In this document: piece by piece, positions 42,621 through 51,555 of the stretch
How positions within the stretch are numbered: position 1 is the stretch's first letter
Layout of the letters: each line of letters starts with the position of its first letter
DNA from: Clostridium_X cadaveris
GTDB lineage: Bacteria > Bacillota > Clostridia > Clostridiales > Clostridiaceae
DNA: 64,000 nucleotides
Reading direction: 5' to 3' (one strand)
Assembly: GCF_039521325.1 (NCBI RefSeq)
Contig: NZ_BAAACD010000003.1
Notes under the pieces: model-generated
Told to the model about the DNA's origin: nothing
Databases searched by the model: none
The model's input: only the letters and a program-made list of their open reading frames with translations
Program-made: the position numbers and the translations under genes

Positions 42621-43669
42621 CCTATTTGGTCAAATATTAATACAGCTTTTTGTTTATATGCTCCTAACTTTTCAAAATCTATATTTTTACCATCAAAATC
42701 TCCCCATGACTTCAATAATTCTGGTAATTTAGCATTTTGATTCAATGGGAATTCGCCATTTTCTGATGCATAAGCACTTTGTGCTTCTTCTTGTGTTAAG
42801 AATTCAATTAATTTAACTGCATTTTTTTCATTTTTAGAACTATTTGTAACAGCTGCAAAACTCAAATTAACATGTGTATCTTTTGGGAATATTAATCCTA
42901 TATTTTCAGCCGCCTTTACCTCCTCTTGGTCTGATGAAGTTACCATCTTAGCTAAATAATATGAGTTAATTATAGCAACATCACCAACTCCAGCTGAAAT
43001 AGCCTTAACTTGATCTCTATCATTTCCTTCTGGAGTTCTTGCAAGATTCTTAACAATTCCTTCTGCCCATTTTTTAGCTGCATCTTCTCCTTCTTCTTGA
43101 ATAAATGCAGATAACATTGCTACATTATATGAAGAATTTGAACTTCTACTCAAAACTTTTCCTTTATATTTGTCATCTAATAAATCATCATAACTATCTA
43201 TCTCTTCTGCTTTAACTCTAGTCTTATCATAAGCTATAACTCTAGCTCTTGAAGTTAATCCAACCCAGTCTTCTCCTCTATAATCTTTTGGAATATTTGA
43301 GTCAATAACATCTGAAGAGTATTTCTTAATTAAATTTTTTTCCTTTAATGTATATATATTTTCAGCTCCTACAGTTAAAAATACATCTGCTGATGAATTT
43401 TCTCCTTCTCTTGTCATTCTCTCTATTAATTCATCCGCCTTACCTTCAACTAAATTAACTTTTATTCCAGTCTCCTCTTCGAACTTTTGGAATAATTTCT
43501 TATCAACATCATAATGTCTTGCTGAATAGACATTTACTACATTTTCACCTTTAGCACTATTATCTACATTCCCCTCAGCATTCCTCTTTGGGCTACATCC
43601 TACTAATAATCCCATAGTCATTACTGCTGCAACTATTCCTGTAACTAATTTTTTATTTCTATTAATCAT
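42611..43669 (-). CDS. fbpA: iron(III) ABC transporter, substrate-binding lipoprotein (FbpA type)
   Basis: 352 residues with a lipoprotein signal peptide (lipobox 'GLLVGCSPKR', Cys25 region). Family 1 binding-protein fold: 'VNVYSARHYDVDKKLFQKFEEETGIKVNLV', 'SADVFLTVGAENIYTL', 'INSYYLAKMVTSS' with paired Tyr residues near the iron site as in FutA/FbpA. Delivers ferric iron to the permease downstream. Transcribed from a promoter overlapped by a strong Fur box. Confidence 0.92.
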   Translation of the reverse strand: MINRNKKLVTGIVAAVMTMGLLVGCSPKRNAEGNVDNSAKGENVVNVYSARHYDVDKKLFQKFEEETGIKVNLVEGKADELIERMTREGENSSADVFLTVGAENIYTLKEKNLIKKYSSDVIDSNIPKDYRGEDWVGLTSRARVIAYDKTRVKAEEIDSYDDLLDDKYKGKVLSRSSNSSYNVAMLSAFIQEEGEDAAKKWAEGIVKNLARTPEGNDRDQVKAISAGVGDVAIINSYYLAKMVTSSDQEEVKAAENIGLIFPKDTHVNLSFAAVTNSSKNEKNAVKLIEFLTQEEAQSAYASENGEFPLNQNAKLPELLKSWGDFDGKNIDFEKLGAYKQKAVLIFDQIGWK

Positions 43670-43728
43670 ATTTATTTTCTCCTATCTTATTAATTCTATA
43701 TGTAAACTATGAATTTTGGTTTTCTTAA

Positions 43729-43762
43729 TGATAATGATAACCTTTATCATCTAATTTGTCAA
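43729..43762 (-). promoter_or_regulatory. Fur box over the fbpABC promoter
   Basis: GATAATGATAACCTTTATC (43730-43748) matches the classical 19-bp Fur consensus at 17 of 19 positions. On the minus strand TTGACA (43762-43757), 17-nt spacer, TATCAT (43739-43734) forms the promoter, so Fur-Fe(II) would cover the -10. The rest of the 351-bp gap (43670-44020) holds the terminator at 43935-43983 and an inverted repeat AATATTGAT / ATCAATATT (about 43766-43812). Confidence 0.8.
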
Positions 43763-43934
43763 TAATATTGATAATATTTTTCTATTAATAATAGTTGTCA
43801 TCAATATTTTACACAAACACTACTTGAACCTTTATCTACTTTATAGAAATTCTAAACTATATTAGTCTCCAATAAATATGATTCGCACTACAATGCAATT
43901 GTGAACTACACAACTATATTTGCAAATTGTAATA

Positions 43935-43983
43935 TAAAAAAAAGATATAGGATTTAATAATTTATACTTACCATCCTATATCT
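43935..43983 (-). terminator. terminator after the small membrane protein gene
   Basis: Arms AGATATAGGAT / ATCCTATATCT followed on the minus strand by eight T, 38 nt after the stop. Confidence 0.82.
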
Positions 43984-44020
43984 ATATTTGATTTAAACCT
44001 CTGTTTTAATATTTATATCG

Positions 44021-44392
44021 TTAGTTATTAGAGACTTTGTCACTTTCATTATTTATCTTTTTAAGATTTGCGTATCCAACGAAGCTTAATACTATACTTG
44101 GAATCACAAACATAATGTAAATTAAAAACATAACTCCACTAACACTATATAAAATTCCACCTGTTAGTGCAAATCCTCTCTTATTTGTGAAATATCCGAC
44201 CCAGTTAAATATAGTAGCTAAAACTACTAAGACCATATGAGGTGTTACTAATGCTGTAGCCATTGCTGCTCCTACTTGTTCTGCTCCTTCACTGCCACCT
44301 ATAGCACCAGTAAAATAACAAATTAGATAAATTGAATATAAGGCCCCTAAAATAGCACTTATAAGTAGCGCCTTTGAATGTTTACTTTTCAT
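44021..44392 (-). CDS. four-helix membrane protein of unknown function
   Basis: 123 residues with a basic N-terminus and about four hydrophobic segments (8-28, 45-66, 72-88, 92-112). 'SKALLISAILGALYSIYLI' and the C-terminal 'PSIVLSFVGYANLKKIN' look like the DUF4064-type membrane proteins of Firmicutes, but I am not certain. A Gly/Glu/Ala-rich loop joins the first two helices. Own terminator; no functional hint from neighbours. Confidence 0.6.
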   Translation of the reverse strand: MKSKHSKALLISAILGALYSIYLICYFTGAIGGSEGAEQVGAAMATALVTPHMVLVVLATIFNWVGYFTNKRGFALTGGILYSVSGVMFLIYIMFVIPSIVLSFVGYANLKKINNESDKVSNN

Positions 44393-44487
44393 TATCTTTC
44401 CCCCTTAATAGAAATTATAATAAGATATTAACATATAATTTATAATTTTTCAATATTTTGTAAAATTTATTAACATTTGTTACAATC

Positions 44488-44521
44488 AAAAAGACAACAG
44501 AATTTCTTCTGCTGTCTTTTT
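44488..44521 (-). terminator. terminator between the M42 and membrane-protein genes
   Basis: AAAAAGACA-A-CAG / CTG-C-TGTCTTTTT hairpin, T-run on both exits, about 80 nt after the M42 peptidase stop. Confidence 0.75.
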
Positions 44522-44601
44522 GAAAGTCAAAAATTTTTTAGAAATTATTTTTGACGAAATTTTTGACGAAAGCATTTTGTTATCAAAAATTTAATACAAA
44601 A

Positions 44602-45642
44602 CTATTTGCTCATTATATATAAGTATAAAAGTTTTATAGTATTTTCAAATGCTGTATAGTGAGATCTTTCCATGCCGTGAGAAGCGTGAACACCAGGTCC
44701 TATAAGGGCTCCTCTTATGTCATTACCGCCTCTTAGTGCAGCCCCTACATCTGAACCATAGTATGGATAAATATCTACAGCATACTTAAGCTCTGCTTCT
44801 TTTGCTAGGTTTACAAGTTTGGTTGTCATATTATAATCATAAGGTCCGCTGGAGTCCTTTGCACAAATTGACACATCATATTCTGTACATGTAAGGTCAT
44901 CGCCTATACATCCCATATCAACTGCTATCATTTCAGTAACATCCTTTGGTATATATGATGCTCCATGACCTACTTCTTCATATACAGATATAAACACCTT
45001 TACTGTATATTCTGGAACTATATTTTCTCTCTTTAAAAGTTCTAATAATCCCATAAGACAAGAAACACTTCCCTTGTCATCAATGAATCTTGATTTTATA
45101 AATCCACTTTCTGTTATAGTTGTCTTAGGATCGATAAAGATGAAATCTCCTGGATATATACCAAGATTATTTACATCTTCTTTAGAATGAACAACTTCAT
45201 CTATTCTTATTTCCATGTTTTCAGCATCACGAGTTTTACTAGCACTATCCTTAAAAACATGAGCTGCTGGACTTGTGCTTAAAAACGTTCCCGAATATAA
45301 TTTTCCCTCTCTTGTTCTTATACTGCAGTACTCTGCATCTAAAGTTGGAACTATAGGTCCTCCAAGTAGTGTAAACTTTAATGTTCCATCAGCTGTCACA
45401 GATCTAACCATAGCGCCTAAAGTATCTACATGGGCTGAAAGAGCTATAACCTTATCATTGCTCTTTCCTGGAACCGTTATAATTCCACATCCTTTATTAT
45501 TAGTTTCAAAAGCATAACCGAATCCTTCTGCTTTTTCCTTAATAATATCCATTATTTCAAAGCAAAAACCTGTAGGACTATTGAATTTAAGTATTTCTTC
45601 TGCAGTTTTTAAAACATATTCTTTATTAATAGATATATTCAT
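44602..45642 (-). CDS. M42 family aminopeptidase
   Basis: 346 residues. Di-zinc site residues are seen in 'VIALSAHVDTLGAMV' (His-x-Asp), 'KSRFIDDKGSVSCLMG' (Asp), 'YEEVGHGASY' (catalytic Glu-Glu), 'MIAVDMGC' (Asp) and 'PGVHASHGMERSH' (His). M42/glutamyl aminopeptidases are cytosolic dodecamers degrading peptides. Single gene with terminator, divergent from opuCA. Confidence 0.92.
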   Translation of the reverse strand: MNISINKEYVLKTAEEILKFNSPTGFCFEIMDIIKEKAEGFGYAFETNNKGCGIITVPGKSNDKVIALSAHVDTLGAMVRSVTADGTLKFTLLGGPIVPTLDAEYCSIRTREGKLYSGTFLSTSPAAHVFKDSASKTRDAENMEIRIDEVVHSKEDVNNLGIYPGDFIFIDPKTTITESGFIKSRFIDDKGSVSCLMGLLELLKRENIVPEYTVKVFISVYEEVGHGASYIPKDVTEMIAVDMGCIGDDLTCTEYDVSICAKDSSGPYDYNMTTKLVNLAKEAELKYAVDIYPYYGSDVGAALRGGNDIRGALIGPGVHASHGMERSHYTAFENTIKLLYLYIMSK

Positions 45643-45853
45643 TTTTTACCCCCCAGTGTTATTAATATACTTTATATTATAACACTTATTTTTTTTTTAA
45701 AACATAGGCTGTAAAAATGACAATTAATATGTGTCTATTTTGTAAAATCCCACAAATGCATTTGCAATATTTTGAAACATGTGCTATATTGGTTAATAAC
45801 AACTTAATCATCTCTTTTTAAGTTGTCACTTGGTAAAGATAGGAGTTGATACT

Positions 45854-46987
45854 TTGATAGAATTTAAGAATGTATCTAAAACTATTGGATCTAATGTTAT
45901 ATTGAAAAATATTAATTTAACTATAGAAAGAGGTACTTTAATGGTACTTATAGGCCCTAGTGGCTGCGGCAAAACTACTACACTTAAAATGATAAATAAA
46001 CTTATATCATCTAGTTCTGGAACTATCCTCATTGATGGAAAAGACATCTCAAAGGAGGATACTATAAGTCTCAGACGTCGTATAGGATATGTAATCCAAA
46101 GTACAGGTCTTTTTCCACATCTTACTATTAAGGAAAATATAGAGCTTATTCCTAAATTAAAAAAAGAGGACAAGAACTATATATCTAAAAAAACTCATGA
46201 TCTCTTAAATTTAGTTGGTTTAGATCCTGAAAAATATATGGATAAATATCCAAGAGAATTAAGTGGAGGTCAGCAGCAACGTGTAGGTGTTGCTAGAGCT
46301 TTTGCAACAGATGCCGAAATAATACTGATGGACGAACCATTCAGTGCATTAGATCCAATTACAAGAAATTCACTACAAGAGGAACTTTTTTCTCTTCAGC
46401 AAGAACTAAAGAAAACTATTATCTTCGTAACTCATGATATGGACGAAGCAATAAAACTTGGAGACAAAATATGCATAATGCATAATGGAGTTATAGCTCA
46501 AGTAGACAAACCTGAAAATATTCTTAGAAAACCTGCAAATGAATTTGTTAAAAATTTCATTGGTGACAATAGAGTTTGGGATAAACCCGAATTTATAAAA
46601 GCTATGGATATTATGATAAAAGATCCTATATCTATAAGATCTCAAAGAACCATATTCCAAGGAATAAATATAATGCGTTCCACTAAGGTTGATAGCCTTC
46701 TTATTGTAGATAAAGAGAATATACTTATAGGAATGGTAACTTTAAAAGATATAACTAAACAGACTGATCGTAACCTGATGCTTCAAGATATAATGGAACA
46801 TACTGTATTGTCAGTTAAAGCTGATGATAACTTATTGGACATCCTTACAATAATGAAGGAGAACTCCATAGGATATGTCCCAGTTACAGATAATGCTGGG
46901 AAATTGGTAGGACTCGTTACACGAAGTTCACTTATATCAGTATTAAGTGAACAATTTTTAGAAACGGGGGTGACCTTCCTTGAGTAG
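45854..46987 (+). CDS. opuCA: glycine betaine/choline ABC transporter, ATPase with CBS pair (OpuCA)
   Basis: Start taken as TTG 45854, 8 nt after AGGAG, giving 377 residues beginning at the first ABC strand (MIEFKNVSKTIGSN). Walker A 'GPSGCGKTTTLKMI', signature 'LSGGQQQRVGVARAF', Walker B 'IILMDEPFSALDP', then two C-terminal CBS domains (about 245-370; 'VDSLLIVDKENILIGMVTLKDI' and 'IGYVPVTDNAGKLVGLVTRSS') that sense ionic strength in OpuA/OpuC transporters. It drives uptake of compatible solutes. The stop overlaps the next gene by 8 nt. Confidence 0.93.
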   Translation: MIEFKNVSKTIGSNVILKNINLTIERGTLMVLIGPSGCGKTTTLKMINKLISSSSGTILIDGKDISKEDTISLRRRIGYVIQSTGLFPHLTIKENIELIPKLKKEDKNYISKKTHDLLNLVGLDPEKYMDKYPRELSGGQQQRVGVARAFATDAEIILMDEPFSALDPITRNSLQEELFSLQQELKKTIIFVTHDMDEAIKLGDKICIMHNGVIAQVDKPENILRKPANEFVKNFIGDNRVWDKPEFIKAMDIMIKDPISIRSQRTIFQGINIMRSTKVDSLLIVDKENILIGMVTLKDITKQTDRNLMLQDIMEHTVLSVKADDNLLDILTIMKENSIGYVPVTDNAGKLVGLVTRSSLISVLSEQFLETGVTFLE

Positions 46988-48536
46988 TTTTTTAGAATTT
47001 ATAGTATCTAAAAAAGAACAGATATTAAGTCTTTTATTTCAACATGCAACGTTGACATTTTGGGCTATAATAGCTGCAATACTTATAGGTGTCCCTCTTG
47101 GAATACTTATAACAAAAGTGAAATCTATAAGAAAACCTATAATAGGTTTTATAAATATAATTCAGGCTGTACCTTCAATGGCTCTTTTAGGACTTTTAAT
47201 ACCTTTCTTAGGTATAGGAAGTAAGCCTGCCATAATTATGGTTGTTATCTATTCCCTATTGCCTATAGTAAAAAACACATATACAGGATTAACAAATATA
47301 GATCCTACATTAATTGAATCTGCTAGAGGCATAGGACTTACTAGAAATCAAATTTTAAGGCTAATTCAGATTCCTCTTGCTCTTCCTATAATCATGGCTG
47401 GTGTAAGGATATCAGCTGTTACTGCAGTAGGTCTTATGACACTTGCAGCATTTATAGGTGCTGGAGGGTTAGGATACCTTGTATTTTCCGGAATACAAAC
47501 TGTAAATAATAATATGATACTAGCAGGTGCTATTCCTTCATGTATATTAGCACTTTTGGTTGACTACATTTTTGGAAAAATAGAAGTATTAGTTTCTCCT
47601 AAAGGAATAGCTTCTCCTGACGGAAAGAAAAAGAAAGTTTCCATAGGTTTTAAAGTTGTACTTGTAATCCTAGCTTCAACAATGATAATTACAAGTGCTT
47701 CAAAATTATTTGCACCAAAAAAAGATACTATAGTAGTTGGTTCAAAAAGTTTTACGGAACAGCTTATATTAGGCAATATGGTTGCCGATCTTTTAGAAGC
47801 CAATACTGACCTTAATGTAGATAGAAAGCTTAATTTGAACGGAAGTTCTGTAATGCTTTCAGCCATAAATTCTAAAGAAGTTGATGTTTACGTTGATTAT
47901 ATAGGTACTCTTTTAATAAGTGTATTGGACGAACCTATGATAAATGATGCTGATAAAGCATATAGCCACGTTAAAACTTCAATAGAAAATAAATTTGGAC
48001 TCACAATGCTTGATCCTCTAGGATTCAACAACACCTATACTTTAGCAATGAATCCTGAAGTAGCTAGTAAATATAATATAAAATCAATCTCTGACCTCAC
48101 AAAGTTCAGTAAAAACTTTACTATAAGCCCTACCATGGAATTTGAAAATAGAGATGATGGTCTTAAAGGCATGAAAGAAGTTTATGGTCTTGAATTTGGA
48201 AATATAAAAGCTATGGATGGAAGTTTAAGATATACTGCCATAGACAATAATGAATGTCAGGTCATAGATGCATTTTCTACTGATGGACTTCTAAAAGCAT
48301 TTGGTTTGACCGTATTAAAAGATGATAAGAATTTCTTTCCTCCTTATCACGCAGCTCCAGTTATAAGAATGGATACTTTAGAAAAATATCCTGAAGTCAA
48401 AGATGTAATAAATATGTTAAGCGGAAAATTAGATGAAACTACTATGATGGAGCTAAATTATAAGGTGGATAAATTAAATGAAAGTCCAGAAAAAGTAGCA
48501 AATGATTATTTAAAGGAACAAGGTTTAATAAAATAG
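46980..48536 (+). CDS. opuCB: fused permease and substrate-binding protein of osmolyte ABC transporter
   Basis: 518 residues. Residues 1-205 are a BPD_transp_1 permease (EAA loop 'IDPTLIESARGIGLTRNQILRLIQIPLALP'); a transmembrane segment at about 222-240 leads to an OpuAC-type extracytoplasmic binding domain ('IVVGSKSFTEQLILGNMVADLLEANTD' start). Permease-binding fusions of this kind occur in Firmicute OpuB/OpuC systems, so two genes suffice for the whole transporter. TTG start 46980 after GGGGTG. Ligand (betaine, choline or carnitine) not decided by sequence. Confidence 0.9.
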   Translation: MSSFLEFIVSKKEQILSLLFQHATLTFWAIIAAILIGVPLGILITKVKSIRKPIIGFINIIQAVPSMALLGLLIPFLGIGSKPAIIMVVIYSLLPIVKNTYTGLTNIDPTLIESARGIGLTRNQILRLIQIPLALPIIMAGVRISAVTAVGLMTLAAFIGAGGLGYLVFSGIQTVNNNMILAGAIPSCILALLVDYIFGKIEVLVSPKGIASPDGKKKKVSIGFKVVLVILASTMIITSASKLFAPKKDTIVVGSKSFTEQLILGNMVADLLEANTDLNVDRKLNLNGSSVMLSAINSKEVDVYVDYIGTLLISVLDEPMINDADKAYSHVKTSIENKFGLTMLDPLGFNNTYTLAMNPEVASKYNIKSISDLTKFSKNFTISPTMEFENRDDGLKGMKEVYGLEFGNIKAMDGSLRYTAIDNNECQVIDAFSTDGLLKAFGLTVLKDDKNFFPPYHAAPVIRMDTLEKYPEVKDVINMLSGKLDETTMMELNYKVDKLNESPEKVANDYLKEQGLIK

Positions 48537-48578
48537 ATTTCGAGAATATTATTTTACACTCCCCTTTTCAAACTTAAT

Positions 48579-48623
48579 AAAAGGAAGAGCTAGTCATTAT
48601 AATTATGATTTGCTCTTCCTTTT
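48579..48623 (+). terminator. bidirectional terminator between opuC and the transglycosylase gene
   Basis: Arms AAAAGGAAGAGC / GCTCTTCCTTTT with flanking A and T runs, between convergent genes. Confidence 0.85.
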
Positions 48624-48628
48624 ATATT

Positions 48629-49258
48629 TTAATTAAACACTAAATTTTTGTTTTCACTATTCTTAAAACCCTCTGGATTTTTGATAGGGTTGTTCAAACT
48701 TGGTGCTTGAGGAATAACAACAAGATCTGAACATTCCTCTTCATTTAGTTCCCAAACATTCTTATTAAAGTACTTTTTACTTGCCTCCTGAACTCCATAA
48801 GCACCTTCTCCATAATATATGACGTTAAGATACATCTCTAATATTTCTTCTTTGGTAAATAGCTTTTCCAACTTTTGAGCTATAAAAATCTCTTCTATTT
48901 TTCTTGAAAGATTTTGGTCAAAACTTAAATAAAGATTTTTGGCAAGCTGCTGGGTTATAGTACTTCCACCTTGCACAATCCTTCTAAATTTTATATTTTC
49001 AACTGTTGCTCTTAATATAGCTTTAACATCAAAGGCCCCATGGTTATAGAACCTTCTATCTTCCGAATGAACAACACCCTCAGTAAGCGCTTTTGGCATT
49101 TTATCCAGTTTTACATAAGTCTTCATGCTTTTTTCTATTTTATTTTTAATATCACTATTTACATTATATTTTTTAGAAATTAAATTTGTAGCTGTTATAT
49201 TACCCAATAATATCATAAGAAGTAATATTATAATAACGGTGAATTTCTTCTTCATCAA
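48629..49258 (-). CDS. mtgA: monofunctional GT51 peptidoglycan glycosyltransferase
   Basis: 209 residues: one N-terminal membrane anchor (5-24) then a lone GT51 domain with the catalytic Glu in 'VVHSEDRRFYNHGAFD', 'QGGSTITQQLAKNLYL', 'RKIEEIFIAQKLEKLFTKEEILEMYLN' and 'IYYGEGAYGVQEASKKYF'. No transpeptidase domain follows, so it polymerises lipid II into glycan strands without crosslinking. Confidence 0.9.
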   Translation of the reverse strand: MMKKKFTVIIILLLMILLGNITATNLISKKYNVNSDIKNKIEKSMKTYVKLDKMPKALTEGVVHSEDRRFYNHGAFDVKAILRATVENIKFRRIVQGGSTITQQLAKNLYLSFDQNLSRKIEEIFIAQKLEKLFTKEEILEMYLNVIYYGEGAYGVQEASKKYFNKNVWELNEEECSDLVVIPQAPSLNNPIKNPEGFKNSENKNLVFN

Positions 49259-49324
49259 ATTCCCTCCCCTGATATATCTATTTTATTATATTATAAGGTT
49301 TAAATCTAGGTTTTAACATTACAG

Positions 49325-50269
49325 TTATCTTACACTTTTGTAATGATCATCTTTATATTCTATTATATATGGCTCTCCAATCCATTGTTTTGTAATGACT
49401 TCACGTCTTCTTATGATAACTTTAGAATCGTATACTTCTAAGGCTAATCCCTGGGTTTTATATATAGGTTCATTAGAATCATTATAATTCATGACATAAT
49501 AAATAGCTGAAGTGTTTATCATAGTAAACTCCTTTTTTACAATGGTTTTCTCATTTGCAAGATCATAATGAGAATGGCCACTAAAAAATATTATTTGAGG
49601 ATACTTTTTTAGTATGTCGTAAAGCTCTTGATCATTTTCAATGCCACAACTGTCTTCACTTCCAAAAACAGTATCTTTAAATGGTTGATGCAAAAATATA
49701 AATATAGGCTTAGAATCCCTAGTTTCTTTTAATTTTGTTTCAAGCCAAAAAAGTTGTTTCTTAGATGGCTTGGCACTCTCTTCATGCTCAGGAGCTAAAA
49801 CTATGAAATGATATCCTTTTATCCATTTATCATAATACAAACTTTTAAGTTTCAATTCTTCCATAAATCTTTTTTCATAATCCTCTTTAGAAGTATCATC
49901 AAAATAATACTCATGATTTCCCATAGCTATTATTTTATCAGCATTTGGAGGTGTACCATTCCTTAATATCTTTTTGAAATTTTCATAATTTACCTTTTTG
50001 CATGTATCCACTACATCTCCAACTATAGCAATAGCATCATAGTTTCCGTATAATTCTTCGTAATCTCTTAATGCCTCTTCAAATTTCATATCAGCACCTA
50101 TACCACCTATATGAATATCACTTATTACGGGTATCGCTAAGATTAATTTTTCATCTTTAGATAACTTTACTTTTTCAACTCCACTTATCATATTAAAAAT
50201 TATATATATACTTAAACTTAAAGCTACAACTAATACTGTAATAAAAATTTTCCTTTTTTTCATAAACAT
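49325..50269 (-). CDS. membrane-anchored calcineurin-like phosphoesterase
   Basis: About 314 residues from ATG 50269 (AAGGTG just upstream; ATG 50263 is equally possible). N-terminal anchor (about 8-27), then the metallophosphoesterase motifs 'PVISDIHIGG' (DxH), 'IAIVGDVVDTC' (GD), 'AMGNHEYY' (GNHE), 'IFLHQPF' and 'IFFSGHSHYD' (GHxH). An exported di-metal phosphoesterase; the substrate is unknown. Divergent from the ECF sigma operon with 40 nt between, possibly sharing its control region. Confidence 0.85.
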   Translation of the reverse strand: MFMKKRKIFITVLVVALSLSIYIIFNMISGVEKVKLSKDEKLILAIPVISDIHIGGIGADMKFEEALRDYEELYGNYDAIAIVGDVVDTCKKVNYENFKKILRNGTPPNADKIIAMGNHEYYFDDTSKEDYEKRFMEELKLKSLYYDKWIKGYHFIVLAPEHEESAKPSKKQLFWLETKLKETRDSKPIFIFLHQPFKDTVFGSEDSCGIENDQELYDILKKYPQIIFFSGHSHYDLANEKTIVKKEFTMINTSAIYYVMNYNDSNEPIYKTQGLALEVYDSKVIIRRREVITKQWIGEPYIIEYKDDHYKSVR

Positions 50270-50307
50270 ATTCACCTTGCACTAATTTTTAATTTAGTAT
50301 TAACTAT

Positions 50308-50808
50308 TTGAAGATGAGATATGCTTTATCACAACTTTTACAGGCTAATTATTCTATTGTGCTTAAATATTTGATAAAGCTTACATTAAATGAGCATGAT
50401 GCCGAGGATTTGACACAGGATGTCATAGTAAAGGCTATAAAAAACATTAATTCCTTTGATAGTTCTAAGGCATCATTTTCAACTTGGCTCATAACTATAG
50501 CAAAAAATCTATGGCTTGATTCAGTCCGAAAAAATAATGTGAGAGAAAAGTTTTTTAGAAAATCACAGAATAGGTTTGAAACCTCCACCAATCAAGTAGA
50601 CAGTTTTATAGAAAGTGAAGAAGTTTTAAGCGCATTAAAAAACTTAAGTGACAAATTAAGAATTCCTATAATAATGCAATATAACTTAGGTTATAGCTAT
50701 GATGAAATTGCAAAGCATTTAAGAATTCCTATAGGCACTGTAAAATCTAGAATATCTAATGGTGTAAAAGCTTTAAGAAAGGAGCTTTGTGAATATGAAG
50801 AAGAGTAA
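50308..50808 (+). CDS. sigY: ECF sigma factor, SigY-like
   Basis: About 166 residues. Region 2 'EHDAEDLTQDVIVKAIKNINSF' with 'FSTWLITIAKNLWLDSVRKNN', and region 4 'LPIIMQYNLG'-like 'IPIIMQYNLGYSYDEIAKHLRIPIGTVKSRISNGVKALRKEL'-type HTH (read in pieces) are clear. TTG 50308 or ATG 50314 may be the start; neither has a strong Shine-Dalgarno. The genes that follow match Bacillus subtilis yxlC, yxlD, yxlE, yxlF and yxlG in order and type, so I call it SigY-like from synteny. It would direct transcription of its own operon. Confidence 0.82.
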   Translation: MKMRYALSQLLQANYSIVLKYLIKLTLNEHDAEDLTQDVIVKAIKNINSFDSSKASFSTWLITIAKNLWLDSVRKNNVREKFFRKSQNRFETSTNQVDSFIESEEVLSALKNLSDKLRIPIIMQYNLGYSYDEIAKHLRIPIGTVKSRISNGVKALRKELCEYEEE

Positions 50809-51112
50809 TAATAAAGATTTTAAAAATCAGCTTACAAACAGCTTTTCAGAAATAGATGATCTAAACATAGATACTCCAAATTTAGAATACTTCTCATCTC
50901 TCGTAAGAGAGGAAAAAGTAAAAATAGAAAAAGTTAATAATAAGCAGTTTGCATTGTTCTTAATATGCGCTATTGTAATTGCTTCTATATCTATATCCAT
51001 GTTTCTATACTATACAGAAGTATTCATGAAACTTCATCTTATTTTCTTATCAATTCCTTTGCTATTTTTACTTTTAAGACTATTATTGAATTCAAAGGAG
51101 ACTATAAAATGA
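50795..51112 (+). CDS. yxlC: YxlC-like anti-sigma candidate
   Basis: Start ATG 50795 (AGGAG 10 nt upstream), about 105 residues, overlapping the sigma gene by 14 nt. A soluble N-terminal half of about 48 residues is followed by two transmembrane helices (about 52-72 and 78-97). In Bacillus YxlC binds and inhibits SigY. Primary-sequence similarity is weak to my eye; the call rests on position, size and topology. Confidence 0.65.
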   Translation: MKKSNNKDFKNQLTNSFSEIDDLNIDTPNLEYFSSLVREEKVKIEKVNNKQFALFLICAIVIASISISMFLYYTEVFMKLHLIFLSIPLLFLLLRLLLNSKETIK

Positions 51113-51336
51113 GTATGTCATCTCCATTTTCAGAAAACATAAATACTAATATACTGCTATTGATAATATTATTTTCTATAGTTTTAATTCAAGGCACATG
51201 GATATTTAGAGATGCTCAAAAGCGCGGCATATTTCCTTGGCTTTGGGGATTATGGGGGCTTATTCAAGCACCACTGCCAATAATATTTTATTATATATTC
51301 GTAATAAGGAAAGATAAAAAAAAGAAAAAACCATAA
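51109..51336 (+). CDS. yxlD: YxlD-like membrane protein
   Basis: 75 residues, starting at ATG 51109 in an ATGA overlap with yxlC and 7 nt after AAAGGAG. Transmembrane helix 1 (15-33), a conserved 'WIFRDAQKRGIFPWLWGLWGLIQAPLPII' core (split here by function, aromatic-rich) and helix 2, then a Lys-rich tail. In Bacillus YxlD contributes to negative control of SigY. Confidence 0.7.
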   Translation: MSMSSPFSENINTNILLLIILFSIVLIQGTWIFRDAQKRGIFPWLWGLWGLIQAPLPIIFYYIFVIRKDKKKKKP

Positions 51337-51354
51337 TGAAAGGAGTTTTTCACA

Positions 51355-51555
51355 ATGGATTCTCTACAACAGAATTTCGCTTTAATTTTGCCTTTATTAA
51401 TATTACAGATATCACTTATAGTTCTTGGACTAGTTAATCTCTTTAAAGCCAAAAGAGTTAAGTGTTTAAACATTCCTATATGGGCTATCATAATAATCTG
51501 CATCGCAATAATCGGTCCTATACTTTATTTTGTCTTTGGAAGGAGTCAAGATTAA
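51355..51555 (+). CDS. yxlE: YxlE-like PLDNc-domain membrane protein
   Basis: 66 residues, two transmembrane helices, ending in the PLD nuclease N-terminal motif 'WAIIIICIAIIGPILYFVFGR'. GAAAGGAG precedes ATG. The stop overlaps the ABC gene start (TAATG). Matches YxlE in type and position; such modules are often toxin-immunity or ABC accessory proteins. Confidence 0.75.
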   Translation: MDSLQQNFALILPLLILQISLIVLGLVNLFKAKRVKCLNIPIWAIIIICIAIIGPILYFVFGRSQD

